Shown: one piece after another, positions 23,479-31,417 of the stretch
How the letters are laid out: each line of letters opens with the position of its first letter
Position numbering within the stretch: the stretch's first letter is position 1
DNA from: JBHENN01 sp046262015
GTDB taxonomy: Bacteria; Actinomycetota; CADDZG01; WHSQ01
Length of the DNA: 36,406 nucleotides
Direction: 5' to 3'
Assembly (NCBI GenBank): GCA_046262015.1
Contig: JBHENN010000001.1
Coordinates: forward strand, 1-36,406
Translations under genes and position numbers: made by a program
Notes under the pieces: model-generated
The model's input: only the letters and a program-made list of their open reading frames with translations
Databases searched by the model: none
What the model was told of the DNA's origin: nothing

Positions 23479-26139
23479 TCAGGACGCCGCGGCGAGATCG
23501 GGACCCGAGCCACCGAGACGGACGATCCTGGCACCGCCGACCTGACGGTAGCGGTCGGGAACGCAGGTCAGGATCACAACCTGGCAGGTGCGCCCGGCGA
23601 GACCGAGTATCGCCCCCATCGCATCGAGCCGAACCTCGTCGGAGTAGCCCAACGAGTCGTCGAAGATCACCGGGACGCCTCCGTCGCGCGCCACCAGGAT
23701 CGAGCCCGCGAGGCGTCCGATCAGCGACAGCTGCTCGCGGGCGCCGACGCTGAGGCTCTCGAACGGCACGGTCCGTCCCGCCAGAGTGCGGGCCACGATG
23801 CGCAGGTCATCCCCCAGCTCGATCTGGCACGACTCTCCGAAGACGATCCGCGCCAGCTTCGTGATCTGTTCGCGCAACGGACCCACATACGCCCGCGTGG
23901 CGGCCTCCCGATGGCTCGCCAGGGTCTGATAGAGGAGCCGCGCGGCCTCGGCGCGCCGACACAGATGGTCGTGCTCCTCCTCGGCGCGCCGCAGCCGCTC
24001 GCGCGCCGCCCCCAGCTTGTCGTAGAGCCCTTCCTCGCCTCGCACCGTGAGTACCGCCTCCAGCTCGCGTCGTTCGTCGACCGCGGTGGTGAGCTGGTCG
24101 GCCAGCCCGGCGAGCGCCCGCTCGGCTCCTTCGGCCAGCTCCCGGGCCGTGTCCGGATCCTGGGCGGCCAGCGCCGCCGCGGCTCCGTCGTGGGCAGTCT
24201 GCGCGCGGTGCTCAGCGGCCTCCGACGACGCGAGCGCCCCGTCGAGGTCGACATCGGGACGTCCGGCGCGCCCGGCGGCGAGCTGCTCGGCATAGTGATC
24301 GAGGGTTCGCTCCGCCGCCGCGTGGCGCACCGTCAGGTCACGGGTCGCCGCCTCGGCGGCATCGAGCGCGCGGCGCGCCGCCTCGGCGGCGGCTTCCGCG
24401 GCTTCCGCGGCCTCGGTGACCGGACGCAACCGAGCGCGGACCTCGTCGCGCGCAGCGCGCGCGCCGTCGAGCGTCTCGGGGATCGCGCCGGCACCACGGG
24501 ACCGTCGGTAAGCGGATATCCGGGCGTCGAGGCCGGCGATGCGCGCGTCCACCTCGTCCACGTCCAGATCCCTGAGGTCCGCCTTGAGCGCCTTGCGCGC
24601 TTGCGCCAATGCGCGCTCCGCGTCCTTGCGCCGCTCGTGGGACGTCTCGGCCTCCTCCGCGGTTTCGACCCGGCCCTCGTCGAGGGCCTCACGAAGCTCG
24701 GCCTCGGCCCGTTCGCACGCGCCGGAAAGGGTCTCCATGCTCTTACCCGCGGCGACCTCCACCTCGACGACGCCCGGGATCGTGACGGTCGTGCGCTCGG
24801 AGACGGTCCGGCCGATCGTGGCACCGGGAGCCAGCGCCGCGGCCTCGTCATCGACCGCCACGGTCACCCGCGCGAGCGCCGCGATCCGCACGCTCGGGCT
24901 GCCCGCGTCGAGCGACGCCCGGGCGCGTTCCACCGCGAGATGGTTCTTCCGGATGCGCTCGAGAAGCACCTGATCGACGTGTGACGTCTCTACCACCGCA
25001 GCCGCCTCGACGAGCTCGGCCCGCGCCGCGGCGATGCGGGTCCTTCGTTCCTGCAGGAGCTGAAGGTCCAGCTCGTCACGACGAAGCTCGAAATCGCGCT
25101 CGCATGCCTGGAGCGACCGCTGCGTTGCGGCGTGCACGCGCCGGGCGGCCGCCAGCTCCTCCTTGGCACGGGCGTGCTGCTGCACCAGGGCCTCGAGGGA
25201 CGGGGCGGCGGCCGCGATCTGGGTACGCAGCTCGTCCCGCTCCCTGCCTGCTTGATCCACGAGGTCGATGAGCTGGCGTCGAGCGACCGATCGATCGCGC
25301 GCCGCGGACGCGACCGACGACGCGACGCGCCACTCGTCGTGCAGGCTCCGCACCCGGTCGGTGAGCGTGAGCACCGCCTGCCACTGCGCGTCGCGCGCCC
25401 GCAGCGTCTCCTCGGCATCGGCGCGCCGGCGACCCAGGGTCTCGATCTCACGGGCGAGCCGCGCGCTGCGCTCGATGTCGGCCTCGATAGCGTCGAGCTC
25501 GGCGGACCACTTGTCGACCTCTGCCCGCGCCTCTTCCAGCGCGAACCGGACGCTCCCGAGCACGGAGCCGTCGCGACCGGATTCGGTGAAGTAACGGCGG
25601 TACTCGGCACGCGCGAGGTCGAGGATCGCGACCTCCGCATCCCCGACCGGAGCCGCACCGGCGACGCGGTCGAGCGCGGCGCCGAGAGAGAGGGCCTCGG
25701 CCATCTCGGCCTGCTCGATCTTGGCGCCTTGCTGCACCCTTAGCGCGCGCCAGAGCGGGACATCGAGATGCTCGGACAGGATGTGCTTGACCCGATCGTG
25801 AGCCTCGCGGCCGGTAAGGCTCTCGCCCCGCGGCGCGCCGATCGTAAGGAGCGTCTCGCGGTTCCTCAGGTAACGCTTGCGGTAGGTCATCTCGAACCCA
25901 CCGATCTCCATCTCGACCTCGATCGCCGGGCCCGCGTCGCGATGGGTCGGCTTGAGAGCCTTGACGCGCCGGTTCGAGGACCCGTCCGGGTAGTCGAACA
26001 AGATGTCGATAGCCTCGGCGAGACAGCTCTTGCCGATCTCGTTCGGACCCTGGACGATAGTGACGCCCGTCTCGAGCAGCTCGACCTCATTGCGGTCGAT
26101 CCCGCGGTAGTCCTCGAGACGGATCCGCTTCAGCTTCAC
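23479..26139 (-). CDS. Rad50/SbcC/YhaN-like SMC-type ATPase without zinc hook
   Basis: 886 residues with split ABC ATPase ends and long Ala/Glu/Arg-rich coiled coils. N-terminal Walker A GPNEIGKS at 31-38. The C-terminal signature is LSVGAREQLS (796-805) and the Walker B is VPVIFDDSLGYSD, with Asp827-Asp828 where SbcC usually has Asp-Glu. No CxxC hook occurs in the coiled coil, so the apex must dimerise another way or carry a small globular insert (about 410-470 looks beta-rich). It starts at a GTG that overlaps the stop of the preceding phosphoesterase (GTGA), which marks them as a two-subunit complex. The best match in type is the YhaN/YhaO pair. Confidence 0.9.
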   Translation of the reverse strand: MKLKRIRLEDYRGIDRNEVELLETGVTIVQGPNEIGKSCLAEAIDILFDYPDGSSNRRVKALKPTHRDAGPAIEVEMEIGGFEMTYRKRYLRNRETLLTIGAPRGESLTGREAHDRVKHILSEHLDVPLWRALRVQQGAKIEQAEMAEALSLGAALDRVAGAAPVGDAEVAILDLARAEYRRYFTESGRDGSVLGSVRFALEEARAEVDKWSAELDAIEADIERSARLAREIETLGRRRADAEETLRARDAQWQAVLTLTDRVRSLHDEWRVASSVASAARDRSVARRQLIDLVDQAGRERDELRTQIAAAAPSLEALVQQHARAKEELAAARRVHAATQRSLQACERDFELRRDELDLQLLQERRTRIAAARAELVEAAAVVETSHVDQVLLERIRKNHLAVERARASLDAGSPSVRIAALARVTVAVDDEAAALAPGATIGRTVSERTTVTIPGVVEVEVAAGKSMETLSGACERAEAELREALDEGRVETAEEAETSHERRKDAERALAQARKALKADLRDLDVDEVDARIAGLDARISAYRRSRGAGAIPETLDGARAARDEVRARLRPVTEAAEAAEAAAEAARRALDAAEAATRDLTVRHAAAERTLDHYAEQLAAGRAGRPDVDLDGALASSEAAEHRAQTAHDGAAAALAAQDPDTARELAEGAERALAGLADQLTTAVDERRELEAVLTVRGEEGLYDKLGAARERLRRAEEEHDHLCRRAEAARLLYQTLASHREAATRAYVGPLREQITKLARIVFGESCQIELGDDLRIVARTLAGRTVPFESLSVGAREQLSLIGRLAGSILVARDGGVPVIFDDSLGYSDEVRLDAMGAILGLAGRTCQVVILTCVPDRYRQVGGARIVRLGGSGPDLAAAS

Positions 26140-27266
26140 GGCGCGCCCGCGGAGAGACGATACAGGAGGGTGAGTGCGTCCGTTGCCGCTTGGTCGGGGC
26201 CTGCGGCGGACCGCGCGAACAGCTGATCCGCCGCCGAGTGCGCGAACCCCGACAGCTGCAGGGCGTCGAGATCGAGCTCGTCGGGAAGGACCACCAGGTC
26301 CGAAACGGCCGCCGCCACCCCGACCGCGGCGAAGAGATCGCGCGCCGCGTCCAGGACCTGATCGAGTCGTGCGGTGGCCCGCAGCGAGAGCTCGCCGACG
26401 AGGGTCAGCTTGGCCACCGCGCGGGGTTTGTCAGGCACGTCGGCGAGCCAGCGCTCGACGCGACCGACGTCGGCTTCGTCGCGCAAGGTGAACGACTCCC
26501 GCACGAAGCGCCACGTCCCGACGACGTGCTCGTCGACCCGGCAAGCGTCGCGATCCAGATCGACGACGAGGGCCCGGCCCGAGCTCACCTCGTCGTGATC
26601 GGTCGGTTCGGGCGATCCCGAGTACCAGATGCGACGCGAGTCCCCCACGGAGGTCGCCGAGTGCCGGTCGCCGAGCGCGATGTAGTGCACGATCCCGTCG
26701 TCGACAAGGCGATGGAGCGCGGCGGCCGACAGCAGCGCGGGGTTGTCCCGGTCGGGTGACAGGCGGTCCACGATCCCATGAGCGACGCAGATGCGGATAC
26801 CCGTGGGGGCTGCGGCCAGCCCGTCGCACGCGCTAACGACCAGATCGCACAGGGGACGCTTCGAGCGCCACGGCGCGCCGACCAGCTCCACCCCGGCGCG
26901 CACCTCGACCGGCGTGCAGCCGTCGAGGACGTGCACGTTCTCGGGCTTGGCCGCGACGAAGGTCGGTGATAGGTAGACCGATCCCGGCTCGAGCGGGTCG
27001 TGGTTCCCGGGCAGGAGATAGATGGGAACGGGGGCCGTCTTCATCATCTCGAGCGCCCGGCAGACGGTCCTGCGGTCGACCTGGTTCGACTCGAAGACGT
27101 CCCCGCTCACGAGGATCAGCTCGGCGCCCTCGGCGGCGGCCAGCTCGCCGAGCGTGGCGATCGCCTCGATGCGCGCGGCGGCGAAGCGCGCCTGGGCCTC
27201 GCCGTCGAGGAGACGGCGGCGCATACCGAGCTGCCAGTCGGCGCTGTGGACGAATCGAACACCCAT
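26136..27266 (-). CDS. Mre11/SbcD/YhaO-like DNA repair phosphoesterase
   Basis: 376 residues. Metallophosphoesterase motifs: SADWQLG with Asp10 but Gln12 where Mre11 has His, VSGDVFES (Asp56), LPGNHDP (Asn88, His89), VAHG (His163), and GDRHS (Asp200, His202) in place of GHxH. Residues after about 270 form a separate capping domain with a short Ala-rich C-terminus that would hold the ATPase coiled coil. The stop overlaps the GTG of the Rad50-like gene by 4 bases. The pair should act as a nuclease-ATPase on DNA ends. Two altered metal ligands may change nuclease activity. Confidence 0.88.
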   Translation of the reverse strand: MGVRFVHSADWQLGMRRRLLDGEAQARFAAARIEAIATLGELAAAEGAELILVSGDVFESNQVDRRTVCRALEMMKTAPVPIYLLPGNHDPLEPGSVYLSPTFVAAKPENVHVLDGCTPVEVRAGVELVGAPWRSKRPLCDLVVSACDGLAAAPTGIRICVAHGIVDRLSPDRDNPALLSAAALHRLVDDGIVHYIALGDRHSATSVGDSRRIWYSGSPEPTDHDEVSSGRALVVDLDRDACRVDEHVVGTWRFVRESFTLRDEADVGRVERWLADVPDKPRAVAKLTLVGELSLRATARLDQVLDAARDLFAAVGVAAAVSDLVVLPDELDLDALQLSGFAHSAADQLFARSAAGPDQAATDALTLLYRLSAGAP

Positions 27267-27326
27267 TGGCCAACCGTACGGAGGAGGTGCGACAGAAACG
27301 CGGATTTCTCGGTCGGGTGCTCACGG

Positions 27327-28388
27327 TTAGGAGCCGAGCAGGCCGACGACCTCGGCGAGCCTGTCGTCGATGCGCGCCCTCGTGCGCGTCCCGAGGCGGT
27401 CGAACGGCTGGACCTGCGCGCCGTCCTTGACCGTGTAGGTCCAGGTCGCCACGACCTCGCCGTCGACCAGCACCACCGGGTTCCCATCTCCGGACAGACC
27501 CGCGCCGATCGGCGTGTACACGGCCCTCTGCAAGTCGGGATGGACGAACCGCCGGCGCCCGTCGGGGGCGTGACCCATCGTGTAGGCGTCCCACTTGGGC
27601 AGCAGCGCCACCGCGTCGCGGAGCTTCCTCACCCGCTCGAACGCGGCGAGATCATCAGCCGGGAGCAGCAGCCCGTCCCCGAGGTCGACGGTTCCGTGCG
27701 CGGCGACCGCGGCGGTCGCGGCTCGCTTGCCGAGGCCGGTCCACCATGCGAAGTCGGCGACCCGCGCGGGCCCGTAAGCGCGCAGGTACTCGGCCGCGAG
27801 CCACGCGCGCGCCTGCCCCGGATCACCCGCATCCAGTCCCTCGGGAAACCACGCCGCAGCCGCGATGTAGCGGTGAGGAGACATGTTGAGGCTCTCGCCG
27901 GCGAGCGTGAGCAGGAGGCCCTCGTAGCGGAGACAGCGCAGCACCGTCCCGAGCTGCTCGCCCTCCAACCCCGCCGCCTCCTGGAGAGCGCGGCGGGAAG
28001 CCGGTTCCGCGGTCGCATCGAGGATGCCCGCCGCGTAGCGCCCGTAGGCCTGGGCCGAGATGCCGTGGCGCGCGAGCGGCTTGAGCGCGTGCCCCGCCGA
28101 AGGCCGTACCGCTGTGAAGATGCGCGCCGCGTGCTCGAGGGGGATCAGAAACACGGTGTTGCGCATCGCCGGCACCCGCACCGCGGCGCGCTCGCGATCG
28201 AGGCTGCGGTAGCGAGCCGCGCTGAACGAGCCCGTGCGCGCCCACAGCGCGAGCGGAGCCGTGGGATGGGTCGCATAGACGGCGACCACCGCGCGCAGTG
28301 CCTCCTCCGGCGTGGCCGCGGGATCTCCGATGCCCTGCCGCCGGTACGACCACGCCCGCAGCCGCTCGATCATGTCCACACGCGGCAT
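27327..28388 (-). CDS. Winged-helix DNA-binding protein of the AlkZ/HTH_42 fold
   Basis: 353 residues, matching the length and pattern of HTH_42 (DUF1006) proteins, which include the crosslink glycosylases AlkZ and AlkX. Typical segments are RNTVFLIPLEHA, YLRAYGPARVADFAWWTGL, LLPKWDAYTMGH and VQPFDRLG. The N-terminal strand that carries the catalytic Gln-x-Gln in AlkZ reads VYATHPTAP, with Tyr38 and Thr40 at the Gln positions, so glycosylase activity of that kind is doubtful. ATG at 28388 (or 28391). It lies upstream of the Mre11-like gene with a 60-base gap and is divergent from the HerA operon. Confidence 0.85.
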   Translation of the reverse strand: MPRVDMIERLRAWSYRRQGIGDPAATPEEALRAVVAVYATHPTAPLALWARTGSFSAARYRSLDRERAAVRVPAMRNTVFLIPLEHAARIFTAVRPSAGHALKPLARHGISAQAYGRYAAGILDATAEPASRRALQEAAGLEGEQLGTVLRCLRYEGLLLTLAGESLNMSPHRYIAAAAWFPEGLDAGDPGQARAWLAAEYLRAYGPARVADFAWWTGLGKRAATAAVAAHGTVDLGDGLLLPADDLAAFERVRKLRDAVALLPKWDAYTMGHAPDGRRRFVHPDLQRAVYTPIGAGLSGDGNPVVLVDGEVVATWTYTVKDGAQVQPFDRLGTRTRARIDDRLAEVVGLLGS

Positions 28389-28391
28389 CAT

Positions 28392-28595
28392 GGCGCCCCA
28401 TCCGGCCTGCGCCCGACCTCTTAGGGCGCGTCGCCGCGGGCCGGCTCCCGCAGGCGCTCCCCTCCTTCTGTGGTGATCCTGTGTCGGTTTCCGCAACAGA
28501 ACGACCAGAGAACGGATCGGGGGAGCCCGGCGGATGGAAAGTGTCCGATCCCCCTCATAGGCTCTGGCACAGGCTCGAGACGAGGGGGCGGATGG
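28392..28595. other. Divergent intergenic region between the AlkZ-like gene and the HerA operon
   Basis: 204 bases holding the presumed promoters of both divergent transcripts. Visible structure: a bulged hairpin GGGGGA (28519-28524), CGGA (28531-28534), TCCG (28544-28547), TCCCCC (28549-28554), and a partial direct repeat AGAACG / AGAGAACGG near 28498-28514. I found no LexA-type GAAC-N4-GTTC palindrome and no confident -35/-10 pair. Confidence 0.4.
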
Positions 28596-30287
28596 ATGGA
28601 CGGCAGTGAGCTAGACATCGTTGGGCGGGTCCTGGGGACCGAGGATTCGACGCCGCTCGACTTCTGGGTCGGGCTTGCGCCCGACCGCTACCTGCAGCTC
28701 GACGACGTGGTGGCCACGGACCGCACCCCACCCGGAGGACAGCCGGTGCGCATCTACGGGGTCGTCTCCCAGATCCGAGCGCGCCACGAAGGCGCCCGCT
28801 TCGACAGCGACGTGTTCCTGATCGAGGACGGGGTTCTGCCCGGGGAGGTCGTCGAGGCCGCGCAGATCACCGCTACCCGCGTCGAGCCCGAGATCTTCGT
28901 GCCTCCCCTGCCCGGCGCGCCGGTCCGGCGCGCCGAAGGAAAGGAGCGCGACGAGGCGCTCTTCTTCGACGGGATGGACAACCGGATCCCGGCTGGGCTC
29001 AGCCGCGCCGGCGACCCCATCTACCTCAACCTCGAGTTCGTCGACGGTACCCGCGGCGCGCACGTCAACATCAGCGGCATCTCCGGCGTGGCGACCAAGA
29101 CGACCTACGCGACCTTCCTCCTATACAGCTTGTTCAACTCGCGCGTTCTCGGCGGCGAGGCGCTCAACACCAAGGCGCTGATCTTCAACGTCAAGGGCGA
29201 GGACCTGCTCTTTCTCGACCACACCAACATCCAGCTCACCGACGACGACCGCCATCGCTACCGCCAGATAGGCCTCGACGCGGGACCGTTCCAGAGCACC
29301 GCGTTCTACGCTCCCCCGCGCATCGGCGACCGCAACGCCGCGCCCGATGTGTCGAGCCGCGCCCAGGGGGTCACCTCGTTCTTCTGGACGATCGAGGAGT
29401 TCTGCACCCAGGAGCTCCTCCCGTTCCTGTTCGCCGATGCCGAGGACGACCGCCAGCACTACACGATGGTCATCTACAACGTCGCCGCCCAGCTGCGCCG
29501 GGCGACCCCGCTGCCCGAGGGAGGCGTGAGCATCGAGGGAGAGGAGGTTCGCACCTTCCGCGCGCTGGTGGATCTGATCACTCGCAAGGTCCAGGACGAC
29601 GACGACATGCATGCGTGGGCCGGCACCGCGATCGGCGCCGGCACCGTCAACGCGTTCGTCCGCCGTCTGCACGGCACCGTGCGCCACGTCGACCGGCTCG
29701 TGCGCGGGGATATCCCCAACGCCGACAAGCACCGGGTGCGGCTCGACAAGCAGGTGACCGTGGTCGACCTGCACAACCTGCCGGACCGCGCCAAGCGCTT
29801 CGTCGTCGGGGTCGTGATCCGCAAGGCGTTCGAAGACAAGGAGCGCTCCGGCAAGCCGCGTCCCCTGCTGTTCCTGGTGCTCGATGAGCTCAACAAGTAC
29901 GCGCCCAAGGAAGGGTCCAGCCCGATCAAGGAGATCCTGCTCGACGTCGCCGAGCGCGGCCGCTCGCTCGGCATGATCCTCATCGGCGCCCAGCAGACGG
30001 CGAGCCAGGTCGAGGACCGCATCGTCGGGCAGAGCTCGATCCGCGTCGTCGGCCGGCTCGACTCCGCCGAGGCCGAGCGCGGCCAGTACGGCTTCTTGCG
30101 CGGGGCGAACCGCGAGCGCGCCACGATCATGAAGCCGGGCACGATGATGCTGTCACAGCCCGAGATCCCGGTCCCGCTGGTGCTCGAGTTCCCCTTCCCC
30201 GCGTGGGCGAGCCGGCCGAGCGAGGCCGGGGCCAACCCGGCAAGCGACATGCCCGACGACCCGCTGGACGGCATCCCAACGGCATGA
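28596..30287 (+). CDS. HerA-like DNA translocase ATPase with HAS barrel
   Basis: 563 residues. Residues about 5-100 form the small beta-barrel (HAS barrel) typical of HerA, followed by a FtsK/HerA-type RecA domain. Walker B is LLFLVLDE (424-431) and the sensor region is IGAQQTASQVEDRI (463-476). The Walker A region reads GISGVATKTT (161-170), keeping Lys168-Thr169 but lacking the usual Gly before Lys. HerA hexamers pump DNA for the NurA nuclease during end resection. GAGGGGG about 7 bases before the ATG fixes the start. The stop overlaps the ATG of sbcD (ATGA at 30284). First gene of a four-gene operon. Confidence 0.88.
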   Translation: MDGSELDIVGRVLGTEDSTPLDFWVGLAPDRYLQLDDVVATDRTPPGGQPVRIYGVVSQIRARHEGARFDSDVFLIEDGVLPGEVVEAAQITATRVEPEIFVPPLPGAPVRRAEGKERDEALFFDGMDNRIPAGLSRAGDPIYLNLEFVDGTRGAHVNISGISGVATKTTYATFLLYSLFNSRVLGGEALNTKALIFNVKGEDLLFLDHTNIQLTDDDRHRYRQIGLDAGPFQSTAFYAPPRIGDRNAAPDVSSRAQGVTSFFWTIEEFCTQELLPFLFADAEDDRQHYTMVIYNVAAQLRRATPLPEGGVSIEGEEVRTFRALVDLITRKVQDDDDMHAWAGTAIGAGTVNAFVRRLHGTVRHVDRLVRGDIPNADKHRVRLDKQVTVVDLHNLPDRAKRFVVGVVIRKAFEDKERSGKPRPLLFLVLDELNKYAPKEGSSPIKEILLDVAERGRSLGMILIGAQQTASQVEDRIVGQSSIRVVGRLDSAEAERGQYGFLRGANRERATIMKPGTMMLSQPEIPVPLVLEFPFPAWASRPSEAGANPASDMPDDPLDGIPTA

Positions 30288-31417
30288 AGATCCTCCACAC
30301 CGCCGACTGGCACGTCGGCAAGAGGTTGCAGGGGCGGAGCCGCGCCGACGAACACGAGCAGGTGCTCGACGAGATCGTCGAGCTGGCCCGGGGGCGCGCG
30401 GTCGATCTCGTCCTCGTCGCCGGCGACATGTTCGACAGCGCCGCGCCGACCCCGGAGTCCGAGAAGCTCGTGTACGCGACGCTGACACGCCTCGGCGCGC
30501 TCGCGCCGACGGTGGCGATCGCGGGGAACCACGACGGCGGCCGGCGGCTGGAGGCGATCGCGCCGCTGCTCTCCCTGGCCGGCGTGCACGCGCACCCGTT
30601 CATCCCGTCCAACGGCGCGCCGGTCGAGATGACGACCGGCTCGGGAGAGACCGCCCGGATCGCGGTCCTCCCGTGGGTGTCGCAGCGCTTCATCGTGAAG
30701 GCCGAGCACCTCATGGACGAGGACGCCGACGACCTCAGCGGCCGCTACTCGGATCGACTGCGCGCCATCATCGCCAAGCTCGGTGAGGGTTTCGCCGCGA
30801 ACGCGGTCAACGTGTACCTCGGGCACATCACGATCGCCGGCGGCGAGATGGGCGGAGGCGAGCGCACCGCTCAGACGATCTTCGACTACTGGATCGACCC
30901 GACCGCGTTCCCTGCGTCCGCGCACTACGTCGCGCTCGGCCACCTCCACAAGATGCAGACGATGCCGGCGTCGTGCCCGATCCACTACTGCGGCTCGCCG
31001 CTGCAGCTCGACTTCTCCGACACGGACGAGAACCGCTACGCGCTCGTCGTCGACGCGGCGCCCGGCATCCCGGTCGAGGTCGAGCCGGTGGCACTCACCT
31101 CTGGACGTCGGCTGCGGACCTTGCGAGGCACGCTCGAGCAGCTGCGCGCCGCGGGGGGAACGACCGGCGACGACTACCTGCGGATCGTTGTCGAGGAGCC
31201 ACCGAGGGCGACGCTCGCCGACGAGGTGCGCGACCTGTTCCCGAACGCGATCAAGGTGCTGGTCGACTGGGCGCCGGACCAGGACGCCGTCCCCCGGCGG
31301 CGCGCCGAGGGCGCGTCTCCGACCGAGCTGTTCGGCTCCTATCTCGAAGAGCGCGGGATGGTCGACGGCGCCATGATCGAGCTGTTCCAGGAGCTGTACG
31401 AGGAGGCGTCGGCATGA
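30284..31417 (+). CDS. sbcD: Exonuclease subunit SbcD (Mre11 homologue)
   Basis: 377 residues. All Mre11 metal ligands are visible: Asp8 and His10 in TADWHVGK, Asp48 in VAGDMFD, Asn82-His83 in GNHDGG, His181 in LGHITI, and His220/His222 in ALGHLHK. The capping domain and a C-terminal helical part (about 330-377) follow, as needed to bind SbcC. With SbcC it opens and trims blocked or hairpin DNA ends. It overlaps the HerA-like gene upstream and sbcC downstream by ATGA, so the three products are probably made in fixed ratio. Confidence 0.95.
   Translation: MKILHTADWHVGKRLQGRSRADEHEQVLDEIVELARGRAVDLVLVAGDMFDSAAPTPESEKLVYATLTRLGALAPTVAIAGNHDGGRRLEAIAPLLSLAGVHAHPFIPSNGAPVEMTTGSGETARIAVLPWVSQRFIVKAEHLMDEDADDLSGRYSDRLRAIIAKLGEGFAANAVNVYLGHITIAGGEMGGGERTAQTIFDYWIDPTAFPASAHYVALGHLHKMQTMPASCPIHYCGSPLQLDFSDTDENRYALVVDAAPGIPVEVEPVALTSGRRLRTLRGTLEQLRAAGGTTGDDYLRIVVEEPPRATLADEVRDLFPNAIKVLVDWAPDQDAVPRRRAEGASPTELFGSYLEERGMVDGAMIELFQELYEEASA

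Noticed and set aside
22990..24984. 664-codon open frame on the plus strand across the aldolase and Rad50-like genes
   Set aside because: It crosses two well-supported minus-strand genes and shows only Arg/Gly/Asp/His-rich antisense composition with no domain.
28392..28595. LexA/SOS box before the HerA operon
   Set aside because: Searched by eye for GAAC-N4-GTTC; only two GAAC direct repeats occur, not an inverted repeat, so SOS control is not supported.
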